DNA of 64,000 bases, from positions 626,001-690,000 of the forward strand of contig CP058647.1 in the NCBI GenBank assembly GCA_014323545.1. Reading direction: 5' to 3'. The notes beneath the pieces are model-generated. The model had not been told where the DNA came from and did not search any database. It saw only the letters and a program-made list of their open reading frames with translations. The position numbers and the translations under genes are program-made. The stretch is from Hyphobacterium sp. CCMP332. GTDB taxonomy: Bacteria; Bacteroidota; Bacteroidia; Cytophagales; CCMP332. Positions 10,455-18,982 of the stretch are shown piece after piece (positions within the stretch are counted from its first letter, which is position 1; each line of letters opens with the position of its first letter).

Positions 10455-11509
10455 GTGTGCACAAATTGATATTGACCTCAGATTATGAAATTTATGGCAA
10501 TGGCAGCGGTGATGTTAATAATTGTCTGATAAAACCCACTGAGGAATTATTAAGCATTTGTGATACTCGCAATATACGCATGTGCTTTTTTGTTGATGTT
10601 TGTGAAATCTGGGCATTTGAATTGCTTGAAAAGCAAAATCCTAATTTCAATCACGCTTCTTCAATCAAAAATCAACTTATAAAAATTATTCAGTCAGGAC
10701 ATGACATTCAGTTGCATTTGCACCCTCAATGGATTGGTGCAAAATATGTTGAACAAAAATGGATCCTGAAATATCAATACTGGCGATTGTCAGAAACTTC
10801 TGCACTTGATTTTGGTGAATTTGGCAAAGGTATTTTCGGTCTCCTAAATAAAGGAAAGACCTGGTTGGAAAATTTAATTATACCTATTGATTCAAAATAT
10901 CAGTGTAAGTCATTTCGTGCAGGGGCATGGTGCATACAGCCTGAAGAAGATATTATTGAATCTCTTAAACGACTGGAATTCAAAAAAGAAAGCAGTGTGG
11001 CGAAGGGATTAAAATTTGAGGGTAGCTTAACCTTTTATGATTTTTCTTCATTGAAAGATTACCCAAACCAATGGCCCCTTGGATTAAATTTAATGGCAAT
11101 TGACAGTCAAAGCGGATTATTGGAGATTCCCATCGCTTCAGCTAAAGCAGGGCTCTTGGATCAGTTGAAGTTTGCTTACTTAAAACGAAAAAGAAAACAC
11201 CCGGTTTACCCGAACAAAAGTGGTGTAAGATTTTATCAAAAGGAAAGTTCAAGTCTATTAGAAAAAGTGAAAAGACACCTATTCCCCGGATATAGAATGT
11301 TAGATTTTGCCTCAGGAAGTACTTTTGAAGAACTGAAATTTATCACAGAATATCATATAAAAAAGCAAAGTGAAAACTCAAATATCATTGCAATTAGTCA
11401 TCCGAAAAACTTTGGGGTAAAAATCGAGTTTGAAAATTATCTAAATTGGTGTGATAAGAATGACAATATCACATTTGAATACAAAAACGAACCATATTTC
11501 TGGAGATAA
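10451..11509 (+). CDS. Polysaccharide deacetylase-like protein
   Basis: A 352-residue protein with elements of the NodB-type deacetylase barrel. LILTSDYEIYGNGSGD near residue 6 carries the first acidic position, CFFVDVCE near 44 the second strand, and HDIQLHLHPQW near 89 the histidine pair that normally holds the metal. The remaining sequence diverges, so catalysis is not certain. The frame opens at TTG 10451 and overlaps the sulfotransferase stop; GTG at 10457 is an equal alternative. It probably removes acetyl groups from an amino sugar of the polymer or its lipid-linked precursor. Two other proteins of this fold lie in the locus, at 17404 and 28673. Confidence 0.7.
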   Translation: MSVHKLILTSDYEIYGNGSGDVNNCLIKPTEELLSICDTRNIRMCFFVDVCEIWAFELLEKQNPNFNHASSIKNQLIKIIQSGHDIQLHLHPQWIGAKYVEQKWILKYQYWRLSETSALDFGEFGKGIFGLLNKGKTWLENLIIPIDSKYQCKSFRAGAWCIQPEEDIIESLKRLEFKKESSVAKGLKFEGSLTFYDFSSLKDYPNQWPLGLNLMAIDSQSGLLEIPIASAKAGLLDQLKFAYLKRKRKHPVYPNKSGVRFYQKESSSLLEKVKRHLFPGYRMLDFASGSTFEELKFITEYHIKKQSENSNIIAISHPKNFGVKIEFENYLNWCDKNDNITFEYKNEPYFWR

Positions 11510-11513
11510 TCAT

Positions 11514-12674
11514 ATGTCTGAAACGCAGAATTATGATTTTAAGAGTGGATTAGTAAAGTATATTACCTCTTTATACCCTAAAAAAAATGATATCTCACTG
11601 AGTGAACCTCTTATTTCAAAAGAAGACCAAAAAAAGGTATTGCGGGTTCTGGAAGATAATATGATTTCTAGTTTCGGCCCGGAAGTTTCTAAGTTTGAGG
11701 AATTACTTACAGATTATTGTGGCACACAAAATGTGATTGCGATTATTAATGGCACCGCTGCTTTACATCTTGCTCTCAAAGCTTTAGGAATAGGTGAAAA
11801 CGATGAAGTAATTACTCAGTCTTATTCCTACATCGCTGTTCCTAATGCCATTAATTATGCAGGTGCTGAACCGGTATTCATCGATAATGACCTTTCGACG
11901 CTTGGAATCAATCCTGAAAATTTAGAAAAGATCATCCAAGAACAGTATGGGTTGGATAAAAATCATTTAATAAATAAAAAAACAGGTAAAAAATTAAAAG
12001 CGGTAATTGCTGTTTATGCTTTTGGCCAGGCATATGATGTGTATGCTGTTAAATCCGTCTGTGATAAATACAAAATCAACTTAATTGAAGATGCCGCTGA
12101 AGCACTGGGCACTTATATTAATGGAAAGCATGCCGGGAGCTTTGGAAAATTAGGGGTTTTAAGTTTCAATGGAAATAAAATCTGTTCAAGTGGTTCAGGA
12201 GGTGCAATAATTTGCAATGATAATGATCTAAGTCAAAAAATTAAGCACTTGAGCACAACCGCCAAAACAGTGAGCAAAATGGGAATTGATTTTGATCAGT
12301 TGGGATATAATTATAGAATGGCCAATATCAATGCCGCATTGGGTTTATCACAGCTCAATGACATCGATAAAAAACTTAAGGCCAAAACGATGCTAAGAAG
12401 AGCCTATAAAAGGTTTTTAGATAATTATGATTATAAATTAATTGGGAATGAAAATACCAATAATTGGCTCAACAGTATCCTTTTAAATTCAAAAGAGGAA
12501 AAAAAAGAACTTATAAATTTGGCCAGGAAATTTAATATTCAAATGGAATCTTCATGGGTTTATCTCCCGGAAACCAGATTGTATAAGAATGCTCAAGTCT
12601 ATAATGCAGCAAATGCAAAAGATATTTCAGATCGTATCGTTCAATTACCTGGCAGCCTTGATTTTGAATTTTGA
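11514..12674 (+). CDS. DegT/DnrJ/EryC1 aminotransferase, LegC/PglE-like
   Basis: A 386-residue PLP enzyme that would aminate a keto-sugar nucleotide. NGTAALHLALKAL near residue 79 and EDAAEALGTYINGKHAGS near 196 are typical, and the PLP lysine is expected in LSFNGNKICSSGSGGA near 217. The N-terminal LSEPLISKEDQKKV and SSFGPEVSKFEELL read like LegC-type 4-aminotransferases. The frame also opens at 11451, but that would overlap the previous gene by 59 bp, and the ATG at 11514, 4 nt after its stop, is far more likely. The next gene overlaps by 1 nt and is a PglD/NeuD-like acyltransferase, so the pair may install a 4-acetamido group. Confidence 0.86.
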   Translation: MSETQNYDFKSGLVKYITSLYPKKNDISLSEPLISKEDQKKVLRVLEDNMISSFGPEVSKFEELLTDYCGTQNVIAIINGTAALHLALKALGIGENDEVITQSYSYIAVPNAINYAGAEPVFIDNDLSTLGINPENLEKIIQEQYGLDKNHLINKKTGKKLKAVIAVYAFGQAYDVYAVKSVCDKYKINLIEDAAEALGTYINGKHAGSFGKLGVLSFNGNKICSSGSGGAIICNDNDLSQKIKHLSTTAKTVSKMGIDFDQLGYNYRMANINAALGLSQLNDIDKKLKAKTMLRRAYKRFLDNYDYKLIGNENTNNWLNSILLNSKEEKKELINLARKFNIQMESSWVYLPETRLYKNAQVYNAANAKDISDRIVQLPGSLDFEF

Positions 12675-13264
12675 TGGATAAAAATTTTGTGATTTTTGGT
12701 TGTTCCGGGCATGCAAGAGTTGTACTTGAAAATATTATAAGCAATGGAGATGGCCATTTTTTAGGTTGGATTGACAATACTGTGAAAAAAGGAACAAAAG
12801 TCTTTGGTTTTCCTGTAATCGGAAATGATGAGGATTTAAAAAACCTGTATTCAACAGAAAAATTTTCTGGTATTGTCGGGATTGGAAATATCCTATCTCG
12901 GCAAAAGGTGGTAAGATATATTATAAAACAAATTCCCGAATTTGAGTTTATAAATTCAATACATTCGAGTGCCATCATCTCCCCAAGCGCCAATTTAGGT
13001 GACGGTATCGCTATTATGCCGGGAGCAATAATTAATTCGGAATCAAAAATTGGAAATCACAGCATAATCAATACCGGTGCTCAAATAGATCACAATTGTG
13101 AAGTTTCTGAGTATGTGAATATTTCACCGGCAGTTATAATTGGTGGTAATGTTAGAGTATCATCTAACTGTATTTTAGGTATGGGGGCTATAGTAATCAA
13201 TAATTCAATAATACCGGAAAACACTAAAGTCAAGGCGGGTTCAATTTTCCATAATTCAAATTAA
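12674..13264 (+). CDS. PglD/NeuD-type sugar O/N-acyltransferase
   Basis: A 196-residue protein with an N-terminal Rossmann-like half (VIFGCSGHARVVLENI at residues 5-20) and a C-terminal left-handed beta-helix of hexapeptide repeats from about residue 95. The catalytic base should be the histidine of AQIDHNCEVSEYVNI near 138. PglD acetylates UDP-4-amino sugars; NeuD acetylates sialic acid. ATG at 12674 shares one base with the TGA of the aminotransferase, so translation is probably coupled and the two enzymes likely act in sequence. The C terminus stops at KAGSIFHNSN instead of the usual GVPAK ending, a slight shortening. Confidence 0.84.
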   Translation: MDKNFVIFGCSGHARVVLENIISNGDGHFLGWIDNTVKKGTKVFGFPVIGNDEDLKNLYSTEKFSGIVGIGNILSRQKVVRYIIKQIPEFEFINSIHSSAIISPSANLGDGIAIMPGAIINSESKIGNHSIINTGAQIDHNCEVSEYVNISPAVIIGGNVRVSSNCILGMGAIVINNSIIPENTKVKAGSIFHNSN

Positions 13265-13324
13265 AAGCTGATTATAGACATTTTTGATTTAAGCTGATCG
13301 CTAAATAAGAAGGAAAATAATTCA

Positions 13325-13332
13325 TAGGTTTG
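13325..13332 (+). promoter_or_regulatory. Possible -7 element before the asparagine synthase gene
   Basis: TAGGTTTG is an exact TAnnTTTG match in the 128 bp gap between the acyltransferase gene and 13393. No clear TTTG lies 19-21 nt upstream, so it is only a candidate for an internal promoter of the polysaccharide block. Nothing else is recognisable in the gap. Confidence 0.35.
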
Positions 13333-13392
13333 AATCTCAAAGCATTTTTTACATCATAGTAATCTTAATTCAATCAGAGAAGTTAAAAATTA

Positions 13393-15288
13393 ATGTGCGG
13401 AATTGTAGGAATTTACCATTCGGATTCTAAAAGGATCGAAGAGTCGTTAATAAATAACATGACACAGAGCTTGTCGCATAGAGGGCCTGATGGGGATGGT
13501 ATATTCATCGATGGTCCTTTGGCTCTAGGACATCGAAGACTCTCTATTATTGACCTAAATCCAAGGTCAAATCAACCCATGATTTCTAGAAATAAAAATT
13601 GGGTTCTAATTTTTAATGGTTGCATTTACAACTTTAAAAAGTTAAAACAAGAATTAATTAAAAAAGGCGTAGTATTTAGTACAGAGAGTGATACAGAAGT
13701 AATACTTGAAGGAATTGCCTTTGAAGGACTTGGGTTTGTAAAAAAATTGGATGGGATGTTCGCTTTCGCCATCTGGGAAAAAAAGTCGCGAACCCTGCAT
13801 TTATGTAGAGATCGATATGGGGTTAAGCCACTTTATTATTGGAAAGGAAATGGAATTTTTGCTTTCTCTTCAGAAATCAAAGCATTTATGAAACATCCTG
13901 CGTTTAAGGTAGATGTAAATTATGAAGCGCTTAACGAATACTTTACTTTTCAAAATCTTTTCCAATATCACACCTTATTTAAAGATGTTTTTCTCATTCC
14001 GCCAGCCAATTTAATTAGCATTAAAAACCCGAGTCAATCCGTAACTCATAATCCATGGTGGGATTATAATTTCACTGAACCGGATTACAAAATGAGTTTT
14101 GAGGATTCAGTAGAGACAACAAAAGAGCTCATTGAAAAGGCCGTTAATAAACAGCTTGTTTCTGACGTGCCACTTGGGTCCTATCTTTCCGGAGGAATGG
14201 ATTCCGGTGCAATCACAGCTATCGCAAGCCAAAATATTAAAAGAATTCCAACTTTTACTGCAGGTTTTGACATGAACGAAGTAACTGGCGTCGAAACAAA
14301 TTATGATGAAAGAAGAGATGCCGAACTGACTGCAAACTATTATAAGACAGAGCATTATGAACAAGTAATAAATGCCGGAGATCTGGATTGGTCTTTGCCA
14401 AAAGTAATATGGCATTTGGAAGACTTAAAGGTGGGAATGAGCTATCCTAATTTTTATATATCAAGACTTGCTTCAAAATTTGTAAAAGTTTGTCTTCAGG
14501 GAACCGGAGGTGATGAACTCTTTGGAGGATACCCCTGGAGATATTATCGGGTTTTTCATTCACTTGACCAAAAACAATTTTTTGGAGAATATTTTGACTT
14601 TTGGCAAAGACTCGTAAAAGACGAAGACAAAAAGGCACTTTTCAATCAAAATGTGTTTTCGAGGATCAATATAAATAGGCCTAGAGAAGTATTTGAAAGG
14701 GTATTCACTTTTAACGAAAATTTAAAATATGAAAACCCTGAGCATCATATAGAGAATAGTTTATATTTTGAAATTAAAACTTTTCTTCCGGGACTATTAA
14801 TCATGGGCGATAAATTATCCATGGCACATGGCTTGGAAGAGCGGTTTCCATTTCTCGACAATGATCTGGTAGATTTTGCACAGAAAATACCTGTTAAATA
14901 TAAACTGGCTAACCTTGAGGACATGAAAAAATTTGATGAGAACCAGGTAAATAAAATAAACAGATACTATCGAGAATACGATGATGGCAAAAACGTATTG
15001 AGAAAAGCTATGCGTGATATTCTGCCTGATAAAATTGTAAATCGTAAGAAACAAGGATTTTCAGCACCTGATGAAAGTTGGTATAGAGGTGAAAATGCGG
15101 ATTATGTAAAAAATCTTTTGCTGAATAGTAAAACCATAAGTTCGGAATTTATCAATCCGGATTTTATAAGAAAAACATTGCATGAACACATAGATCAAAA
15201 AATAAATCATCGTTTATTAATTTGGTCATTGATGAGTTTTGAATGGTGGTGCAGACTGTTTTTAGACAATCAAAAAATACCTGATTAG
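13393..15288 (+). CDS. asnB: Asparagine synthase (glutamine-hydrolysing) family amidotransferase
   Basis: A 631-residue two-domain enzyme. The N-terminal Ntn-type glutaminase begins MCGIVGIY with the catalytic Cys2, followed by SHRGPDGDG near 30 and GHRRLSIIDL near 49. The synthase domain has the pyrophosphate loop YLSGGMDSGAITAIAS near 263 and GTGGDELFGGYPWRYY near 371. It would transfer glutamine ammonia to an ATP-activated carboxylate. Inside a polysaccharide cluster the acceptor may be a sugar uronate or a lipid-linked product instead of aspartate, as is often proposed for such AsnB paralogues; the sequence alone cannot decide. A glycosyltransferase gene starts immediately after its stop. 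Confidence 0.88.
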   Translation: MCGIVGIYHSDSKRIEESLINNMTQSLSHRGPDGDGIFIDGPLALGHRRLSIIDLNPRSNQPMISRNKNWVLIFNGCIYNFKKLKQELIKKGVVFSTESDTEVILEGIAFEGLGFVKKLDGMFAFAIWEKKSRTLHLCRDRYGVKPLYYWKGNGIFAFSSEIKAFMKHPAFKVDVNYEALNEYFTFQNLFQYHTLFKDVFLIPPANLISIKNPSQSVTHNPWWDYNFTEPDYKMSFEDSVETTKELIEKAVNKQLVSDVPLGSYLSGGMDSGAITAIASQNIKRIPTFTAGFDMNEVTGVETNYDERRDAELTANYYKTEHYEQVINAGDLDWSLPKVIWHLEDLKVGMSYPNFYISRLASKFVKVCLQGTGGDELFGGYPWRYYRVFHSLDQKQFFGEYFDFWQRLVKDEDKKALFNQNVFSRININRPREVFERVFTFNENLKYENPEHHIENSLYFEIKTFLPGLLIMGDKLSMAHGLEERFPFLDNDLVDFAQKIPVKYKLANLEDMKKFDENQVNKINRYYREYDDGKNVLRKAMRDILPDKIVNRKKQGFSAPDESWYRGENADYVKNLLLNSKTISSEFINPDFIRKTLHEHIDQKINHRLLIWSLMSFEWWCRLFLDNQKIPD

Positions 15289-16437
15289 GTGGATTCTGAA
15301 AACAAATTCAATATTCTTCACGGTCCTTATAATTTTTCCGGAATTGCTGGATTTCTATCAAAAGCTCAGAGAGATAGAGGTTTAAATTCCAGGTGTATTG
15401 TATATCATTCACGGAAAATATACCCTAATGAGGAAGAAAATTTAGAACTAGATAAAAAGAATATCATTCTGAGATTTGTCCTCAGCCTTAAATTTTTTAC
15501 TGAGGCTTTATGGAGGTTTAATATTTTTCATTTTTACGCCGGTAAATCATTTTTCTTTTTAAATGCTGACCTTCCGATACTAAAACTCTTTGGGAAGAAA
15601 ATCATAATGACCTATACCGGTAGCGATATTCGTCTTATTGAACTAGTTGAAAAAAAATACAATCCTTATTATCACTTATTTCAATTTGACTTTTCCGGTC
15701 ATAAAAAAAGAAAACGATTTCAAATAGATTTGATCGACCGTCTTAAGGATTTATTTGTTTTTTCATATAATCATCCAAAATACGATAGACGGAAAGTGAT
15801 AATGATGAAGTACCACAATCTGTGGGTTGATAAATTTGTCGCAATTAAAGGAAATTATTCGAATGCTTTATACGCTATACCCCAAGAGAAAATTATTAAA
15901 AATCTATATATTAATCACATCGCACTAACAGAATCACAAGCTGTTGGTGAAAATGAAATAAAAACAAAAAATCCACCTGTTATTGTTCATGCTCCAAACC
16001 ACCCTCTTGCTAAAGGCACAAATTTTTTTGAAGATGCCCTTGATGATCTGAAAAAAGAAGGTTTACAATTTGAGTATTTAAGAATTTCAGGAATTCCAAA
16101 TAATGAAGTTCAGGAAATATACAGAAACAAGGCCGATATAATGGTGGACCAGTTTATCGCAGGTGATTTTGGCACATTTTCACTTGAAGGAATGAAATAT
16201 GGAAAGGCAGTTATGTGTTACTTGAGAGATGATTTAATTGAAAATCATTTCCCGGATATTCCAATCTACAATACCAATATAGACAACATAAAGGAGAATC
16301 TTAAAGAACTTATTTTAAATGAAGAATTGAGATTGACCTTAGGAAAACAAGGACCTAATTTCGTAAACAAGTATGTCAGTATTGAAGAAATTCACACAAA
16401 TTTGGTCAAGATTTATAAGGATTTCAATATAAAATGA
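15289..16437 (+). CDS. Glycosyltransferase (GT4-like)
   Basis: A 382-residue protein with the two-domain GT-B layout. MTYTGSDIRLIE near residue 107 lies at the end of the first Rossmann domain, VIVHAPNHPLAKGT near 227 opens the second, and GTFSLEGMKYGKAVMCYLR near 293 contains the acidic residue of the donor-binding EX7E-like motif. It should add a sugar to the lipid-linked repeat unit on the cytoplasmic face. The GTG start at 15289 directly follows the TAG of the asparagine synthase gene with no spacer, so translation is likely coupled. Donor and acceptor are unknown. Confidence 0.78.
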   Translation: MDSENKFNILHGPYNFSGIAGFLSKAQRDRGLNSRCIVYHSRKIYPNEEENLELDKKNIILRFVLSLKFFTEALWRFNIFHFYAGKSFFFLNADLPILKLFGKKIIMTYTGSDIRLIELVEKKYNPYYHLFQFDFSGHKKRKRFQIDLIDRLKDLFVFSYNHPKYDRRKVIMMKYHNLWVDKFVAIKGNYSNALYAIPQEKIIKNLYINHIALTESQAVGENEIKTKNPPVIVHAPNHPLAKGTNFFEDALDDLKKEGLQFEYLRISGIPNNEVQEIYRNKADIMVDQFIAGDFGTFSLEGMKYGKAVMCYLRDDLIENHFPDIPIYNTNIDNIKENLKELILNEELRLTLGKQGPNFVNKYVSIEEIHTNLVKIYKDFNIK

Positions 16438-16444
16438 AACAGCT

Positions 16445-17407
16445 ATGAAGAAATATAATATATCAAACTATTTGGCATCCTTAAATGAAGTTGAATTTAT
16501 AGGTCAAAAAGAAACTTCAATTGAGAATATAATCTCTATTAATAATATTTATGATAATCCAGCTGAGACTAAAAAAGCACTTACTTGGGTTGGAGACTCC
16601 TACTTAAGTGCGGTTACCGAAAATATCGAGATTGCATGTATTATTTTAACAAAGAAAGGATATGAGAGATTAAAATATCTAAAATCCAATTTTATAATCA
16701 CCGACAACCCCCGAAGGGTATTTCAAAAAATTCTTTCTATATTTTATGCCCTCGAATACAGTTCGAAGGTCGAAAAGTCGGCTTTTGTTTATCAAAGCTC
16801 TAAAATTGGTAAAAATGCTTATATCGGACATAATGTAGTCATTGAAGAAGAATGTGAAATTGGCGACAATGTGACCATCCTGCACAATACAGTTATTTAT
16901 CGTGACACAAAAATAGGAAACAACGTAGTAATTGGTTCAAATTGCACGATTGGCAATTATGGTTTTGGTTATGAAAAAGATGAAGATGGCCAATATAAAA
17001 GACTTGAACATTTAGGTAATGTTGTGATTGGAAACAACGTGGAAATCCACAATAACACCTGTATAGACAGAGCTGTATTGGGAAGTACAATCCTGAGAGA
17101 CAATGTGAAGGTGGATAATCAGGTTCACATCGCCCATAGTGTTGATATTCATGAGAACGCACTTGTAATTGCCAATGCTGTTGTAGCCGGAAGTACCGTT
17201 GTAGGTAAGAACTCCTGGATTGGACCAACTGTTACTCTCAAAGATAAATTAACGATTGCCGAAAATACTTTGGTGGGAATTGGCACAGTTGTTACGAAAA
17301 ATACTGAACCCAATACTATAATGGTTGGTAATCCTGCCCTGAAAATAGAAGATTTTAAAAAGATACTAAGACATCAAAAATCAATTATTCAAAACGAGGA
17401 TCAATGA
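16445..17407 (+). CDS. LpxD-like UDP-sugar N-acyltransferase
   Basis: A 320-residue protein. The first 100 residues resemble the LpxD uridine-binding domain (WVGDSYLSAV near 46, CIILTKKGYERL near 62). From about 105 a left-handed beta-helix of hexapeptide repeats follows (SKIGKNAYIGHNVVIEE, TKIGNNVVIGSNCTIG). VDNQVHIAHSVDIHENALV near 223 holds the histidine pair expected for acyl transfer. LpxD acylates UDP-glucosamine in lipid A synthesis, but this copy sits among polysaccharide genes, without lpxA, lpxB or fabZ, and is probably a specialised acyl- or acetyltransferase of the polymer pathway. It starts 7 nt after the glycosyltransferase stop and overlaps the next gene by 4 bp. Confidence 0.78.
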   Translation: MKKYNISNYLASLNEVEFIGQKETSIENIISINNIYDNPAETKKALTWVGDSYLSAVTENIEIACIILTKKGYERLKYLKSNFIITDNPRRVFQKILSIFYALEYSSKVEKSAFVYQSSKIGKNAYIGHNVVIEEECEIGDNVTILHNTVIYRDTKIGNNVVIGSNCTIGNYGFGYEKDEDGQYKRLEHLGNVVIGNNVEIHNNTCIDRAVLGSTILRDNVKVDNQVHIAHSVDIHENALVIANAVVAGSTVVGKNSWIGPTVTLKDKLTIAENTLVGIGTVVTKNTEPNTIMVGNPALKIEDFKKILRHQKSIIQNEDQ

Positions 17408-18135
17408 TTTTTAAATATACAGATTATAAAAAGTTTCTAAATGAAATGAAAGGACTTGCGCCTGTTAAATCATTTGATGAATGGGAAGGTGAAAAGTGTT
17501 TTTTATTGAGACATGACGTTGACCTAAGTCTGCTTTCAGCTTTAAAACTTGCCGAGATAGAGCAAAGCGAAGGCGTAAATGCAACATTTTTTATATTGGT
17601 ATCCTGTCGAACTTATAATTGTCTTTCAAAACCCAGTGTAGAACTTATAAAGAAAATTCATTCATTAGGCCATGAAATAGGGCTTCATTTTGACCCGAGC
17701 ATTTACCCAGAGAATAATCTGGAAAAAGAAATGAAATTAGAAGCTCTTATTTTGGAGCGTATAATTGATAAAAAAATACAATCCATCAGTCTTCACAACC
17801 CAAGCGTGCACAATCAGTGGCCGGAATTCAAAGGATATTTAAATGCATATGATAAGAGAATTTTTAGTGATGATAGATATCTCTCAGACTCGAGAATGGA
17901 TTTCAGGGGCAAAAACCCTTTTGAATTTATTAAAAAGGTAAAAGACAGACCAATTCAGGTATTAACTCATCCCATGCATTACACTGAATCTGGTGAAAAC
18001 TATGATAAAATTATTCCAGAATATATTTCTGAACATATGGATTTCATTGAAGACTATTTCGTCAATGAATTTAAAAGTCAAAAATATATTGATGAAGTTA
18101 AACCCTCTTTAAGATACTTAGTTAAAAAAATTTAA
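17404..18135 (+). CDS. Polysaccharide deacetylase-fold protein
   Basis: A 243-residue protein with the beginnings of a NodB-like barrel. FLLRHDVDLSLLSALKLAE near residue 30 resembles the catalytic-Asp motif (HDVD), NATFFILVS near 59 the second strand, and LGHEIGLHFDPS near 87 the metal-binding His region. SISLHNPSVHN near 124 and VLTHPMHYTE near 179 could supply further ligands. It may deacetylate a nascent sugar chain. The ATGA overlap with the LpxD-like acyltransferase suggests that the two act on the same sugar position or in the same pathway. It is the last plus-strand gene before a minus-strand block and meets the sulfotransferase gene tail to tail with a 12 bp gap. Confidence 0.68.
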   Translation: MIFKYTDYKKFLNEMKGLAPVKSFDEWEGEKCFLLRHDVDLSLLSALKLAEIEQSEGVNATFFILVSCRTYNCLSKPSVELIKKIHSLGHEIGLHFDPSIYPENNLEKEMKLEALILERIIDKKIQSISLHNPSVHNQWPEFKGYLNAYDKRIFSDDRYLSDSRMDFRGKNPFEFIKKVKDRPIQVLTHPMHYTESGENYDKIIPEYISEHMDFIEDYFVNEFKSQKYIDEVKPSLRYLVKKI

Positions 18136-18147
18136 ATTCAATTTAGG

Positions 18148-18969
18148 CTACATATCCAAATCATAACCCCACTTCAATAAATAGTCTTTGAAATGGAAAT
18201 TGATATGATTTAAAACTTTTTGAGGCAATACATTTTTATAATTCCCATATCCTCCTTTTCTGAAATGACTTTTGGGAATCTGTTTACCCAGATTTATTTC
18301 CTTTCCTTTCTTAGAAAGTACTGAAATATCATTATTGCAAATCGCAGAATCAATTTTGGCTTCTTCGACCTCTATTCCAAGTTTTTTGAATAGAAGATGC
18401 ATCTCTTTCTTCGGATCATCCCATAAGGCTTCGTACCTCACCATTGGCAGGCCTGAACTCACATAGGTCTCCGGATGATTTAACCAATCATATTTAGGTA
18501 CAATCACATTCAAGAAATACTCAAAATAAAAGCGCTCTATATCTTCATAATGACAAAAAGGATCAATAAAATCTTGATGATATTCTTCTGTTTTGGAATA
18601 ATGAAAATAAGAAACCACAATATCTCTCACATCTCGAATCAGGTATACGCCACGTTTAATATCAGATCTCAATAAAATTCGTCGGTTTAATGCATCGTGG
18701 ATCATAGAAACTCCCGGTTTTGATTTGTGTTTTCGAAAGTCCACACGATTAATATCAAGGCTATCAGAGATAAGATTTAATAGCCACACGTTTCCTGATT
18801 TTGGCAAGCCGAATATGACAATTTTTGAATTTCCTTTTGGTCTGAAAGGTTTGAGCAGCGCTTTTCCGTAAAACTGACTTGCATCTTTAAATACTGATCC
18901 CCTATTTTTTTTAGGATAAATAAGTCTTCCAATCAAAGGGAAATTTGCAATTATAGTACGAGGCCTCAT
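18148..18969 (-). CDS. Sulfotransferase domain protein
   Basis: A 273-residue protein. The 5'-phosphosulfate loop is IVIFGLPKSGNVWLLNLI at residues 49-66, a variant of the PKSGTTWL signature, and the 3'-phosphate segment is GVYLIRDVRDIVVSYFHYS near 106. These match PAPS-dependent sulfotransferases of the Sulfotransfer_1 type, a different subgroup from the enzyme at 9546, so two positions or sugars may be sulfated. Asn-Val replaces the Thr-Thr next to the loop lysine, which may alter phosphate contacts. The ATG is 13 nt after the flippase stop, in an apparent YfhO protein, flippase, sulfotransferase operon. Confidence 0.83.
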   Translation of the reverse strand: MRPRTIIANFPLIGRLIYPKKNRGSVFKDASQFYGKALLKPFRPKGNSKIVIFGLPKSGNVWLLNLISDSLDINRVDFRKHKSKPGVSMIHDALNRRILLRSDIKRGVYLIRDVRDIVVSYFHYSKTEEYHQDFIDPFCHYEDIERFYFEYFLNVIVPKYDWLNHPETYVSSGLPMVRYEALWDDPKKEMHLLFKKLGIEVEEAKIDSAICNNDISVLSKKGKEINLGKQIPKSHFRKGGYGNYKNVLPQKVLNHINFHFKDYLLKWGYDLDM

Positions 18970-18982
18970 TTGTATGATTTCG

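Noticed and set aside
11451-11513. A 21-residue extension of the LegC/PglE-like aminotransferase
   Set aside because: It would overlap the deacetylase-like gene by 59 bp and shows no family similarity.
12532-12993. A 153-residue minus-strand frame across the aminotransferase/acyltransferase junction
   Set aside because: Both plus-strand genes covering it have clear family motifs; the antisense frame has none.
16893-17228. A Gln/His/Cys-rich minus-strand frame
   Set aside because: It is the antisense of the hexapeptide repeats of the LpxD-like gene.
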